Positions 43,988 to 52,974 of a stretch of 64,000 nucleotides of DNA are shown piece after piece; the stretch's first letter is position 1; every line of letters starts with the position of its first letter. Location of the stretch: NCBI RefSeq assembly GCF_900115685.1, contig NZ_FOXJ01000006.1, positions 124,001 to 188,000 of the forward strand, read 5' to 3'. Made by a program: the position numbers and the translations under genes. Under the pieces are notes generated by a model. That model saw nothing but the letters and a program-made list of their open reading frames with translations, made no database searches and was not told the DNA's origin. This stretch comes from Variovorax sp. 770b2. Lineage in GTDB: Bacteria; Pseudomonadota; Gammaproteobacteria; Burkholderiales; Burkholderiaceae_C.

Positions 43988-45055
43988 ATGTCCCGTACCC
44001 AGAAGACCTTCTCCCTTCGCCGGACCCTGCTCGGGGCGGCGGCGGCGTCCTTGCTCGCGGCGGCCGGCATGGCCAGCGCACAGACCAAGACGCTCTACAT
44101 CGGCATGAACGGCGGCACCATGGAGAAGGCGTACACGCAGTACGTGTTCCCGGCCTTCGAGAAGCTGTACGGCGCGAAGGTGGTGGTGGTGCCGGGCACC
44201 TCGTCGGACATCCTGGCCAAGGCGCAGGCCAACAAGGACCGCCCGCAGATGCACGTGATGTTCCTGGACGACGGCATCATGGTGCGCGCCATCGGCATGG
44301 GCCTGTGCCAGAAGCAGAAGCCCAACCCGTCGCTCGCCGAGATCTATCCGGCCGCGCGCTTCAAGGACGACATGGCCAGCGGCGTGAGCCTGGGCATGAC
44401 GGGTCTCGCCTACAACGCCAAGATGTTCAAGGAAAAGGGCTGGGCCGCGCCCACCTCGTGGATGGACCTGGCCGACCCGAAGTTCAAGGGCAAGGTGGTG
44501 TTCCAGTCGATGTCGTCCTCGTCCTTCGGGCTGCACGGCTTCTTGATGTTCAACCGCATCCAGGGCGGCAACGACAAGAACGTGGAGCCTGGCTTCAAAG
44601 CCTGGCCGAACACCATTGGCCCGAACGTGCTGGAGTACATCCCCAGTTCGGCCAAGCTCTCGGAGATGGTGCAGACGGGCGAGGCGGCGATCTTCCCGCT
44701 CACGCCCACGGCCGTGGCCGCGCTCAAGACCAAGGGCATTCCGGTGGAGTACGCGCCGCCCAAGGAAGGCGCGGTGGTGCTCATGGTGGGCCAGTGCGTG
44801 ATCGCCAACAACAGCGAGCCCGAGCTCTCGCAGAAGCTCGCCGAGTTCCTGCTCAGCCCGCTCGCGCAGGCCAACGTGCTTCAGTACGGCGCGCAGATTC
44901 CGACCAACCCGAAGGCCCCCGCCGTGGGCGAAGGCGCGACGCAGGTGGCGGACATCAACAAATGGATGAAGACGGCGATCACCATCGACTGGGAAAGCAT
45001 CAACGCGAACCGGCCCGCCTGGAATTCGCGATGGAACAAGACCATCGAAAAATAG
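43988..45055 (+). CDS. Periplasmic binding protein of the polyamine/opine-type ABC importer (PotD/PotF-like)
   Basis: 355 residues. A signal peptide with a twin-Arg-like LRRTLLGAAAASLLAAAG ends near ASAQ. The body has TLYIGMNGGTMEKAYTQYVF, VVVVPGTSSDILAKAQANKD and LGMTGLAYNAKMFKEKGWAA, as in family-1/PotF-like binding proteins. It is the last gene of the operon that begins with the ATPase at 38332. The ligand is expected to be the substrate of the dehydrogenase. A family-B repeat follows directly. Confidence 0.92.
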   Translation: MSRTQKTFSLRRTLLGAAAASLLAAAGMASAQTKTLYIGMNGGTMEKAYTQYVFPAFEKLYGAKVVVVPGTSSDILAKAQANKDRPQMHVMFLDDGIMVRAIGMGLCQKQKPNPSLAEIYPAARFKDDMASGVSLGMTGLAYNAKMFKEKGWAAPTSWMDLADPKFKGKVVFQSMSSSSFGLHGFLMFNRIQGGNDKNVEPGFKAWPNTIGPNVLEYIPSSAKLSEMVQTGEAAIFPLTPTAVAALKTKGIPVEYAPPKEGAVVLMVGQCVIANNSEPELSQKLAEFLLSPLAQANVLQYGAQIPTNPKAPAVGEGATQVADINKWMKTAITIDWESINANRPAWNSRWNKTIEK

Positions 45056-45148
45056 GCTCGCCCCCAGGCTGCGCGCACTTCGTGTCGCTTCGCCAACCCC
45101 TACCGGGGGCAACACCTGAGGCCCGGCAAAGCCGGTTCCTCGGTGTTC
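45054..45148 (+). repeat. Intergenic repeat, family B, copy 2
   Basis: It begins at the stop codon of the binding-protein gene with TCGCCCCCAGGCTGCGCGCA and ends with CCGGCAAAGCCGGTTCC plus a short tail. It is the inverted partner of 35465-35558. Like that copy it marks the end of an operon, here between two convergent transcripts. Confidence 0.8.
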
Positions 45149-45175
45149 CCGAAGGGGCGGGTACGGGACGGGCAA

Positions 45176-46393
45176 CTATGCTTTCGCCTTGCGCACCAAC
45201 ACCGGCAGGCACAGCAGATAGAGCACGGCGCCGACCAGCCACACGAGGCCCGGGAAGCGCACCCGGAACGCGAAGTAGAGCGAGCTGATCAGCAAAGGGC
45301 CGACCACCGAGGCCAGGCTGGAGATGCTCGCGAGCACGCCTTGCAGCCGCCCCTGGTCGGCTTCACCCACGCGCCGCGAGAGCATCGCCTGCAGCGCGGG
45401 CTGGCCGACGCCGCCCATGCACAGGAACGGCAGCAGCGCGAGCGCCATCCAGCCCTGCGAGGCGAAGGCGATCAGCGCGTAGGCCGTGCAGTCCGAGAGG
45501 GTGCCGACCGCGATCGCCACACGCTCGCCCCAGCGCTCGACCAGCGGGCCCGCCAGGACGCCTTGCACCAGCGCATGGATCAGGCCGAAACCCGCGAGCG
45601 AAAGGCCGACCGTGGTGCCGTTCCAGGCGTAGCGGTCCTCGCCGTGGAGCACCCAGGTCGTGCCCGCGACCTCGCCCACCAGCACGAGCACCAGGAACAC
45701 GCCAAGCACCGGCAGCAGCGCGGGAAAGCCCGCGGCCCAGCGCAGCGATGCGAGCGGATGCAGCACGCCGCGGTCGAAGGGCTGCGACGCGAGTGCGGGC
45801 GGGCGCGACTCGCGCAGCACCAGCAGGCCCACGAGGAAGGTCAGTCCGTTGAGCACCGCGGCCGCAATGAACGGCAGCCGCACGCCGTGGTCGCCGAGCA
45901 CGCCGCCGATGGCCGGCCCGGCGATGAAGCCCAGGCCGAAGCAGGCGCCCATGCGGCCGAACCAGCGCGCGCGCTGGTGCTCGGGCGTGAGGTCGGCAAT
46001 GGCCGCCGAGGCCACCGCCATGCTCGCGCCCGTCATGCCCGCGATCGCGCGGCCCAGGAACAGCAGCCAGAGCGAGGGCGCGAAGGCCATGAAGAGCGCA
46101 TCGATCGCCGCGCCCGCCACCGACACCAGCAGCACCGGCCGGCGGCCGAAGCGGTCGCTCAACGCGCCGAGCACCGGTGCGCAAAGGAACTGCATCAGCG
46201 CATACAGCGAGAGAAAGGCGCCGAAGTGCCAGCCGAGCTCACCGGTGTGGCCGACCTCGCGCAGCAAGCCCGGCACGATGGGCATGACCAGGCTGATGCC
46301 GATGGCGTCGAGCGTGACGATCGCCAGGATCACCGCCTGCGCGTGGCCGCCGCCCGTGACGGCGGCCGGAGAAGATGTGTTGGAATTTATCAT
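45176..46393 (-). CDS. MFS drug/tetracycline-type efflux protein (TetA/TCR family)
   Basis: 405 residues with twelve membrane segments. The loop-2/3 motif GALSDRFGRRPVLLVS and the antiporter region FGLGFIAGPAIGGVLGDHG are typical of TetA-like drug:H+ antiporters. It faces a TetR gene across two Tet-operator-like palindromes. The ATG at 46393 lies inside the first palindrome and only a few bases after the predicted transcription start, so the mRNA may be almost leaderless. The exported drug is unknown; tetracycline itself is not proven. Confidence 0.9.
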   Translation of the reverse strand: MINSNTSSPAAVTGGGHAQAVILAIVTLDAIGISLVMPIVPGLLREVGHTGELGWHFGAFLSLYALMQFLCAPVLGALSDRFGRRPVLLVSVAGAAIDALFMAFAPSLWLLFLGRAIAGMTGASMAVASAAIADLTPEHQRARWFGRMGACFGLGFIAGPAIGGVLGDHGVRLPFIAAAVLNGLTFLVGLLVLRESRPPALASQPFDRGVLHPLASLRWAAGFPALLPVLGVFLVLVLVGEVAGTTWVLHGEDRYAWNGTTVGLSLAGFGLIHALVQGVLAGPLVERWGERVAIAVGTLSDCTAYALIAFASQGWMALALLPFLCMGGVGQPALQAMLSRRVGEADQGRLQGVLASISSLASVVGPLLISSLYFAFRVRFPGLVWLVGAVLYLLCLPVLVRKAKA

Positions 46394-46399
46394 TGATAA
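46387..46399. promoter_or_regulatory. Tet-operator-like palindrome 1
   Basis: TTATCA-T-TGATAA is a perfect palindrome, close to the Tet operator core. It covers the start codon of the efflux gene (46391-46393 on the complement). Confidence 0.75.
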
Positions 46400-46402
46400 G
46401 GA

Positions 46403-46431
46403 ATTATCAGCGATAAATTCCTGACTGGGAA
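46403..46431 (-). promoter_or_regulatory. Sigma-70 promoter of the efflux gene
   Basis: On the minus strand TTCCCA (46431-46426) and GATAAT (46408-46403) are 17 bases apart. The start point would be near 46396, only about three bases from the ATG. Confidence 0.55.
46404..46416. promoter_or_regulatory. Tet-operator-like palindrome 2
   Basis: TTATC-AGC-GATAA, flanked by AA/TT on both sides, stands 17 bases centre to centre from palindrome 1. It overlaps the -10 box of the efflux-gene promoter. Confidence 0.75.
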
Positions 46432-46472
46432 GTCCCCGTACCATCGGTCCGGAAACAGGCACGGACATCGGC

Positions 46473-47147
46473 ATGAAACTGGATAGCGAAACGATCCTCG
46501 AGGCAGCGCTCGCGCTGCTCGACGAGGTCGGCATGGACAAGCTCAGCACCCGGCTGCTGGCCGAGCGCCTGGGCGTGCAGCAGCCCGCGCTGTACTGGCA
46601 TTTCAAGAACAAGCGCGCGCTGCTCGATGCGATGAGCGGCCAGATCCTGCGCCGCGCCCACGAGCGCCGGCTGCCGCTGGAGGGCGAATCGTGGGACGCG
46701 TTCCTCCTCGCGAACGCGCGCAGCTTCCGGCGTGCGCTGCTGGCGCGGCGCGACGGTGCGCGCCTGCATGCGGGCACCGAGCCCGATCCGGGCGACCTGG
46801 AAATGGTGGAGGCCCAGCTCGCCGCCGTGGTCAGCCGTGGCTTGCCGGCGCCGCAGGCGATGGCGCTGATGATCGCGCTGGGCCGCTACACCGTGGGTTG
46901 CGTGCTCGAGGAACAGGCCGCGCCCGACGACGCGCCAGTGCGGCAGCAGACGCTCGATGCCGCCGCCGCATCGCGGCCCCTGCTGGCGGAGGCGTTCGCC
47001 AGCTACCGCAAGGCCGGGCCCGATGCGATGTTCGATGTCGGCGTGCAGCTCATGCTCGAAGGCGCGAAGGCGCGCATCGCGGGCATGGCGGGCAAGAAGA
47101 CCACCGGGCTCAAAGCGGACAGGAAGCCCAAGGCCCCGCGCCGCTGA
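46473..47147 (+). CDS. TetR family repressor (TetR class with TetR_C domain)
   Basis: 224 residues. The DNA-binding head is LDSETILEAALALLDEVGMD, then LSTRLLAERLGVQQPALYWHFKNKRALLDAM, the true TetR-type recognition helix (QQPALYWHF). The C-terminal part fits TetR_C with ALGRYTVGCVLEEQA. It is divergent from the efflux gene with two operators between, the classic drug-induced control. The last 15 residues are Lys-rich. It ends 7 bases before the end of the convergent GMC gene. Confidence 0.93.
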   Translation: MKLDSETILEAALALLDEVGMDKLSTRLLAERLGVQQPALYWHFKNKRALLDAMSGQILRRAHERRLPLEGESWDAFLLANARSFRRALLARRDGARLHAGTEPDPGDLEMVEAQLAAVVSRGLPAPQAMALMIALGRYTVGCVLEEQAAPDDAPVRQQTLDAAAASRPLLAEAFASYRKAGPDAMFDVGVQLMLEGAKARIAGMAGKKTTGLKADRKPKAPRR

Positions 47148-47154
47148 GGCCGCC

Positions 47155-48789
47155 TCAGCGGTTGGCTTCGACGATCCAGCCCGCGGCCTTCTCGGCCATC
47201 ATCAACGTGGGGCTGTTCGTGTTGCCGCTCGTGATGGTGGGCATCGCGCCCGCATCGACCACGCGCAGGCCCTGGATGCCGCGCACGCGCAGCTTCGCAT
47301 CGAGCACCGCCATCGCATCGCCGTCGGCGCCCATCTTCGTGGTGCCCACCGGATGGAAGATGGTGGTGGCGATGTCGCCGGCCAGGCGCGCGAGGTCTTC
47401 GTCGCTCTGGTACTGCACGCCGGGCTTCCATTCCTCGGGCTTGTATTTCGCGAGCGCGGGCTGCGAGGCGATGCGGCGCGTCACGCGCAGCGAGTCGGCC
47501 GCCACCTTGCGGTCTTCGTCGGTGCTGAGGTAATTGGGGGCGATGGCGGGTGCGTCCTCGAAGCGCTTGCTCTTGATGCGCACCGAGCCCCGGCTCGTCG
47601 GGTTGAGGTTGCACACGCTCGCGGTGAAGGCCGGAAAGCTGTGCAGCGGATCGCCGAAGGCATCGAGCGAGAGCGGCTGCACGTGGTACTCCAGGTTCGG
47701 CCACTCGTAGGCGTCGCTGCTGCGCGTGAAGGCGCCCAGCTGCGAGGGCGCCATGCTCATCGGGCCGCTGCGTTTCAGCAGGTATTCCAGGCCGATCTTC
47801 GCCTTGCCGACCATCGACGATGCGAGCACGTTGAGCGTGGGCGCGCCATCGATCTTGTAGACCGCGCGGATCTGCAGATGGTCCTGCAGGTTGGCGCCGA
47901 CGCCCGGCGCATCGAGCACCACGTCGATGCCGTGCTGGCGCAAGAGCTCGGCCGGGCCGACGCCCGAGAGCTGCAGGATCTGCGGCGAGCCGATGGCACC
48001 CGCGCAGAGGATCACTTCGCGCTCGGCGAGTGCGGTGCTCATCTCGCTGCCGTTCCACACTTCGGCGCCGGTGCAACGCTGCGTGCCGTCTTCCTGTTTC
48101 TCGAAAAGGAGGCGCGAGACCTGCGCACCCGTCCACAACTCGAAGTTCGGCCGGCCGTAGCAGGTGGGCCTGAGGAACGCCTTGGCGGTGTTCCAGCGCC
48201 AGCCGTTCTTCTGGTTGACCTGGAAGTAGCCCACGCCTTCGTTGCTGCCGCGGTTGAAGTCGGTGGTGTGCGGCACGCCGGCCTGCACCGCGGCTTCGGC
48301 GAACGCATCGAGGATGTCCCAGCGCAGGCGCTGCTTCTCCACGCGCCATTCGCCGCCCGCGCCGTGCATTTCGTCAGCGCCCAGGTAGAAGTCCTCGTGC
48401 TTCTTGAACGCCGGCAGCACGTTCTGCCAGCACCAGCTGTCGTCGCCGGTGAGATCGGCCCACTGGTCATAGTCGCGCGACTGGCCGCGCATGTAGATCA
48501 TCCCGTTGATGCTGGAGCACCCGCCCAGCGTCTTGCCGCGCGGATAGCGCAGCGCCCGGCCGTTGAGGCCGGCGTCGGGCTCGGTGTTGTAGAGCCAGTC
48601 GGTGCGCGGGTTGCCGATGCAGTAGAGATAGCCCACCGGGATGTGGATCCAGTGGTAGTCGTCCTTGCGGCCGGCCTCGATGAGCAGCACGCGTTTCGTC
48701 TTGTCGGCGCTCAGGCGGTTGGCGATGAGCGAGCCCGCGGTGCCGGCGCCGATGATGATGTAGTCGAAGGTGTTGTCGTTGTCTCGCAT
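47155..48789 (-). CDS. GMC family FAD oxidoreductase (choline dehydrogenase-like)
   Basis: 544 residues. FDYIIIGAGTAGSLIANRLS is the FAD-binding N-terminus, RGKTLGGCSSINGMIYMRG the GMC signature 1 and GAIGSPQILQLSGVGP signature 2. The active-site pair is His in IFHPVGTTKMG and Asn in TSGNTNSPTLMMAEKAAG. It oxidises an alcohol to an aldehyde. No signal is visible, so it is cytoplasmic or membrane-associated. It is divergent from the LysR gene at 48936, which probably controls it. The alcohol is unknown. Confidence 0.94.
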   Translation of the reverse strand: MRDNDNTFDYIIIGAGTAGSLIANRLSADKTKRVLLIEAGRKDDYHWIHIPVGYLYCIGNPRTDWLYNTEPDAGLNGRALRYPRGKTLGGCSSINGMIYMRGQSRDYDQWADLTGDDSWCWQNVLPAFKKHEDFYLGADEMHGAGGEWRVEKQRLRWDILDAFAEAAVQAGVPHTTDFNRGSNEGVGYFQVNQKNGWRWNTAKAFLRPTCYGRPNFELWTGAQVSRLLFEKQEDGTQRCTGAEVWNGSEMSTALAEREVILCAGAIGSPQILQLSGVGPAELLRQHGIDVVLDAPGVGANLQDHLQIRAVYKIDGAPTLNVLASSMVGKAKIGLEYLLKRSGPMSMAPSQLGAFTRSSDAYEWPNLEYHVQPLSLDAFGDPLHSFPAFTASVCNLNPTSRGSVRIKSKRFEDAPAIAPNYLSTDEDRKVAADSLRVTRRIASQPALAKYKPEEWKPGVQYQSDEDLARLAGDIATTIFHPVGTTKMGADGDAMAVLDAKLRVRGIQGLRVVDAGAMPTITSGNTNSPTLMMAEKAAGWIVEANR

Positions 48790-48894
48790 GGGTTCTTCTT
48801 TTTCCGGTGTCTGTGTCCTGCGCGCGATATTTCCGGGATTCATGGACGTGTTGCGCGCTCCGGGCCGGAATCTACCCGCCTCTCCGACGTAAAG

Positions 48895-48918
48895 GCCAAT
48901 GATTTCGGCGCCATTGGC
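48895..48918. promoter_or_regulatory. Palindrome in the GMC/LysR divergent gap
   Basis: GCCAATG (48895-48901) and CATTGGC (48912-48918) are perfect inverted halves separated by ten bases, 18 bases before the LysR start. Size and place fit a LysR operator with autoregulation. Confidence 0.5.
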
Positions 48919-48935
48919 TTATAAATCGGTCTTAT

Positions 48936-49844
48936 ATGACTGCCGCCGCCATCGATCTCCAGATTTTGCGCGCCTTCGTTCTCGCGGCGAAGGAAGGCAG
49001 CGTCTCGCGCGCCGCCGAGCGGCTGCACCTCACGCAGCCCGCGGTGAGCCTGCAGCTCAAGCGCTTTGCCGAGGAAACCGGGCTCGCGCTCTTCACGCGC
49101 ACGCCGCACGGCCTGGCGCTCACGGCCGACGGCGCGGCGATGCTGCCGCAGGCCGAGCGGGTGCTGGCCGCCGTGGGCGATCTGCAGCAGGCCGCGCGCA
49201 AGCTCCAGGGCACGGTGCGCGGGGCATTGCGCATCGGCACCATCCTCGATCCGGAATTCACCCGGCTGGGCGTGTTCCTGCGCGAACTGGTCGAGGCCGC
49301 GCCGCAGATCGAGACCGAGTTGCGCCACGGCATGAGCGGCAGCGTGCTCGCGCAGGTGCTGCGCGGGGACCTGGACGTGGGGTTTCATCTCGATCCCGGC
49401 GAAGAGAGTCCGGCCGCAACGCCAGCCGCGCTCGCGGTCCGCACGCTCACCCGCTTCACCTACCGCGTGGTCGCACCCGCCGGCTGGGGCCCGCAGGTGC
49501 AGGGCCGCGACTGGAAGGCGCTGGCCGCACTGCCCTGGCTCGCGACGCCGCCCGAGTCGGCGCACCACCGGCTGCTGGAGCGCGTGTTCGCGCCGCTGGG
49601 GCTCTCGCCGCGGCGCGTGGCGCTGGTGGACCAGGAGGCGTCGATGCTCGACCTCCTGAAGTCCGGCATTGGCCTGAGCCTTGTGCGCGACTCGATCGCG
49701 ATCCGCGAATGCCAGGCCCACGGCCTCGCGATGGCCGACCGGGTGCAGCTGGACTGCGCGCTGCGCTTCGTCTCGCTGGCCTCGCGGCGCGACGAGCCGG
49801 TGATCGCCAGCGCCTGGGACGCGCTGGGCAAGGCGTGGAGCTGA
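48936..49844 (+). CDS. LysR family transcriptional regulator
   Basis: 302 residues. The helix-turn-helix is in IDLQILRAFVLAAKEGSVSR and AAERLHLTQPAVSLQLKRFA. The effector domain starts near residue 90 (GALRIGTILDPEFTRLGVFL). It is divergent from the GMC oxidoreductase gene with 146 bases between, so that gene is its probable target. It ends with a tandem GCTGAAGAAAA repeat just after the stop (about 49842-49861). Confidence 0.92.
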   Translation: MTAAAIDLQILRAFVLAAKEGSVSRAAERLHLTQPAVSLQLKRFAEETGLALFTRTPHGLALTADGAAMLPQAERVLAAVGDLQQAARKLQGTVRGALRIGTILDPEFTRLGVFLRELVEAAPQIETELRHGMSGSVLAQVLRGDLDVGFHLDPGEESPAATPAALAVRTLTRFTYRVVAPAGWGPQVQGRDWKALAALPWLATPPESAHHRLLERVFAPLGLSPRRVALVDQEASMLDLLKSGIGLSLVRDSIAIRECQAHGLAMADRVQLDCALRFVSLASRRDEPVIASAWDALGKAWS

Positions 49845-49978
49845 AGAAAAGCTGAAGAAAACGGGGCGCCGCCCTACGCGAATGAGGGGTCTGGAGCACA
49901 TGGGCGCCGGATGCACCCGGTTACGATGCGCGCATTCCCCGAACCCGATTTTTTGTTTACTTTCTGCTCATCCGTCCC

Positions 49979-51145
49979 ATGCCTTCCGCCCCCTCGACTG
50001 CCGACGCCCAAGCCGCCGACAGCGCGTTGCCGCGTGTCGCGCTGAAGGCGCAGGAAGGCCGCCAATGGACGGTGGCCAGCGGCCGCTGGACGGCCTTGGG
50101 CATGTCGTCGCTCCCCGCCTGGCAGGCGCTGTCGAAAAACCTGGAAGCCGCGCCCCCCGCGGACGATCGCGCGTGGGACCTGCGCCCCATCGAGCAGCTC
50201 GACCACATCGGCGCCCAGCTGCTGTGGGAGCACTGGCGCCACGAATGGCCCGCCACGCTGGAGATGGAAGCGCAGCACAAGGCGGTGCTCGACCAGGTGG
50301 CGCAGTACACCGTGGCCACGCCCGACGAGCCGCCCAAGACGCTGGCCGACCGCATCCGCACCTTCTCGCACAACGGGCCGCGCGCGATGGTCGTGGCGCG
50401 CGACTTCGTCGGCCTCATCGGCCAGCTGGCGCTCGACGTCGGCCGGCTGATCCGCGCGCCGCACCGCGGGCCGTGGCGCGATTTCTCGGGACACCTTTAT
50501 CAGTTCGGTGCCACGGCACTGCACATCACGGCGCTGGTCGGCCTCCTGATCGGCGTGGTGCTGGCCTACCTGATCTCGCAGCAGCTGCGCAACTACGGCG
50601 CCGAGGCCTTCGTGGTCAACATCCTGGGGCTCTCGCTGGTGCGCGAGCTCGGGCCGGTGCTGGCCGCGGTGCTGATCGCGGGGCGCTCGGGCTCGGCCAT
50701 CACCGCGCAGATCGGCGTGATGCGGGTGACCGAAGAGCTCGACGCGATGCGCGTGATGGGCATCCCGCACGGCTTTCGCCTCGTGATGCCGCGCGTGCTG
50801 GCGCTGGCCATCGCGATGCCGCTCATCAGCCTCTGGACCTCGATGGCGGCGCTCTTGGGCGGCATGCTGGCGGCCGATGCGGCGCTGGACATTTCGCCGG
50901 CCTACTTTCTTTCGGCGCTGCCGCGCGCGGTGCCGATTTCGAACCTCTGGCTCGCGATGGCCAAGTCGGCGGTGTTCGGCATTCTGATCGCGCTGATCGG
51001 CTGCTACTTCGGCATGAAGGTCAAGCCCAACACCGAGAGCCTCGGGCGCGGCACGACCTCGTCGGTGGTGACGTCGATCACCGCGGTGATCCTGGTGGAC
51101 GCGCTCTTCGCGGTGCTGTTCAAGGGCATAGGGTTCCGGGGATGA
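49979..51145 (+). CDS. mlaE: Lipid ABC transporter permease with N-terminal STAS domain (MlaE-like)
   Basis: 388 residues, longer than E. coli MlaE (about 260). Residues 1-130 form a STAS-like domain (WTVASGRWTALG, LEAAPPADDRAWDL, DHIGAQLLWEHWRHEW), the role played by separate MlaB in E. coli. The permease follows with NILGLSLVRELGPVLAAVLI, AGRSGSAITAQIGVMRVTEE and GIPHGFRLVMPRVLALAIAM. It is the inner-membrane core of a phospholipid or hydrophobic-compound importer. The MlaF gene overlaps its stop by four bases. Confidence 0.93.
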   Translation: MPSAPSTADAQAADSALPRVALKAQEGRQWTVASGRWTALGMSSLPAWQALSKNLEAAPPADDRAWDLRPIEQLDHIGAQLLWEHWRHEWPATLEMEAQHKAVLDQVAQYTVATPDEPPKTLADRIRTFSHNGPRAMVVARDFVGLIGQLALDVGRLIRAPHRGPWRDFSGHLYQFGATALHITALVGLLIGVVLAYLISQQLRNYGAEAFVVNILGLSLVRELGPVLAAVLIAGRSGSAITAQIGVMRVTEELDAMRVMGIPHGFRLVMPRVLALAIAMPLISLWTSMAALLGGMLAADAALDISPAYFLSALPRAVPISNLWLAMAKSAVFGILIALIGCYFGMKVKPNTESLGRGTTSSVVTSITAVILVDALFAVLFKGIGFRG

Positions 51146-51984
51146 ACGCCGCAACGAACACCCGCGACGACCCCACCGTGGTCGACATCCGCAAGCTCTG
51201 GACGGTGTTCAAGAACGCCGAAGGCGAGCAGGTGGTGCATCGCGACCTCAACATGCACATCGACCGCGGCGAGGTGTTCTCGCTGGTCGGCGGTTCGGGC
51301 ACCGGCAAGACGGTGCTGCTGCGCCAGATCCTCGGGCTGGAGAAGCCGACCCAGGGCGTGGTCGAGGTGCTGGGCCAGCAGCCGGGCGAGCTGAGCGCCT
51401 CGGGCGCGGCCAACGTGGGCATGCTGTTCCAGCACGGCGCGCTGTTCTCGGCCTTCAGCGTGCTGGAGAACATCTCTTTTCCGCTGCGCGAGCTGAAGCT
51501 CCTGCCCGACGAGCTGATCCGCCACGCGGCGCTCGTGAAGCTGCAGATGGTGGGCCTGGAGCCGCGGCACGCCAACATGAGCCCCTCGGACCTGTCGGGC
51601 GGCATGATCAAGCGCGTGGCGCTGGCGCGCGCGCTCATCATGGACCCGCCGCTCCTGTTGCTCGACGAGCCCACCGCGGGCCTGGACCCCGAGGCCTCGG
51701 ACAGCTTCTGCAACCTCTTGCGCGGCCTGCACCGCGAGCTGGGCCTGACGGTGGTGATGGTCACGCACGACCTGGACACGCTGTTCGACCTGAGCACCCG
51801 CATCGCGGTGCTGGCCGACCAGAAGGTCATCGTGAGCGGCACGGCGCGCGAGGTCATCGCCTACCCGCATCCGTTCATCCACGAATACTTTCTCGGGGGG
51901 CGCGGCCAGCGCGCCCTGGAGGCGCTGCATGACAAGCCAGCCACAGAACAACACGCGCCGCGGCCCGAAGCCGCACCGCGCTGA
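51142..51984 (+). CDS. mlaF: Lipid ABC transporter ATP-binding protein (MlaF-like)
   Basis: 280 residues. Walker A GGSGTGKTVLLR, signature LSGGMIKRVALARAL with the Met-Ile-Lys typical of MlaF, Walker B LLLLDEPTAGLD and VTHDLDTLF. It drives the MlaE permease. It overlaps mlaE by four bases and precedes mlaD by 18. The C-terminal tail (about 20 residues, Pro/His/Ala-rich) is not conserved in E. coli. Confidence 0.94.
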   Translation: MNAATNTRDDPTVVDIRKLWTVFKNAEGEQVVHRDLNMHIDRGEVFSLVGGSGTGKTVLLRQILGLEKPTQGVVEVLGQQPGELSASGAANVGMLFQHGALFSAFSVLENISFPLRELKLLPDELIRHAALVKLQMVGLEPRHANMSPSDLSGGMIKRVALARALIMDPPLLLLDEPTAGLDPEASDSFCNLLRGLHRELGLTVVMVTHDLDTLFDLSTRIAVLADQKVIVSGTAREVIAYPHPFIHEYFLGGRGQRALEALHDKPATEQHAPRPEAAPR

Positions 51985-52002
51985 AAGGTAGGTAGCCACA
52001 CC

Positions 52003-52959
52003 ATGGAAAACAAGGCCCATGCCCTCGCCGCCGGCGCCTTCGTGCTCGGCCTCATCGCCGTGCTCGTCGGGCTGGTGATCTGGTTCACGCGCGACAACAC
52101 CGTGCGCAACGTGTACGAGCTGTCCACCCGCGACGCCGTCAGCGGCCTGCAGCCGCAGGCCATGGTGCGCTATCGCGGCATCGCGGTCGGCAAGGTCGCG
52201 TCGATCGACTTCGACCCCAAGGTGAAGGGCAACGTGCGCGTGCGCATCACGGTGGACGAGCGCGTGCCGCTCACCACCTCCAGCTTCGCCACGCTGAGCT
52301 ACCAGGGCGTGACGGGCCTGGCCTTCATCGCGCTGGACGACAAGGGCGAATCGAGCGTCGCGCTCAAGCCCAACGACGACGAGCCGCCGCGCATTCCGCT
52401 CAAGCCCTCGATGCTCGCGCAGCTGCAGGACCGCGGCGAGGCCATCATCAACCAGGTCGAGGAAGTGACCAAGCGCGCCAACCAGTTGCTCAGCGACCCC
52501 AACCAGAAGCGCGCCGCCGATGCGCTGGAGAACATCGCCGCAGCCTCGGCCAGCGCGAACACGCTGCTCAAGACGCTCGACACCACGGTGAAGACCGGGC
52601 TGAACCCGACGCTGGCCGCGATGCCCGACACGCTCGGCACGGTGAAGAAGGCGGCCGGCGACGTCTCGCGCGTGGCCAACAACTTCAACACCACCGTGGG
52701 CCGGCTGAACGCGCCCGACGGCCCGGTCGAGCGGCTGAGCGACGGCACCAAGGCGCTCGCGCAGGCGGTCGACTCGTTCAACGCGGCCACCTTGCCGCGC
52801 GTGAACCGCGTGGCCGACGACACCTCGCACGCGGTGCGCCGGCTGGGCCGCGCGGCGGACAGCATCAACGACAACCCGCAGTCGCTCCTGTTCGGCAACG
52901 GCGGCGCCGCGGCGGGCCCCGGGGAGCCGGGTTTCTCCGCGCCGGCCGCGCGTCCTTGA
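52003..52959 (+). CDS. mlaD: MCE-domain lipid-binding protein (MlaD-like)
   Basis: 318 residues. One N-terminal membrane helix (AAGAFVLGLIAVLVGLVIWF) is followed by a single MCE domain with LQPQAMVRYRGIAVGKVASI and LTTSSFATLSYQGVTGLAFI. A long helical tail (about 130-318) with low complexity follows, longer than in E. coli MlaD. The MCE ring carries lipids through the periplasm. It sits in the inner membrane with MlaE and MlaF. The lipoprotein gene follows by 15 bases. Confidence 0.93.
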   Translation: MENKAHALAAGAFVLGLIAVLVGLVIWFTRDNTVRNVYELSTRDAVSGLQPQAMVRYRGIAVGKVASIDFDPKVKGNVRVRITVDERVPLTTSSFATLSYQGVTGLAFIALDDKGESSVALKPNDDEPPRIPLKPSMLAQLQDRGEAIINQVEEVTKRANQLLSDPNQKRAADALENIAAASASANTLLKTLDTTVKTGLNPTLAAMPDTLGTVKKAAGDVSRVANNFNTTVGRLNAPDGPVERLSDGTKALAQAVDSFNAATLPRVNRVADDTSHAVRRLGRAADSINDNPQSLLFGNGGAAAGPGEPGFSAPAARP

Positions 52960-52974
52960 TCGAAGGTGATGAGC

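Noticed and set aside
35465..45148. Composite transposon bounded by the inverted family-B repeats
   Set aside because: There is no transposase, no target duplication, and the repeats lie in a third place as well; they are intergenic repeats.
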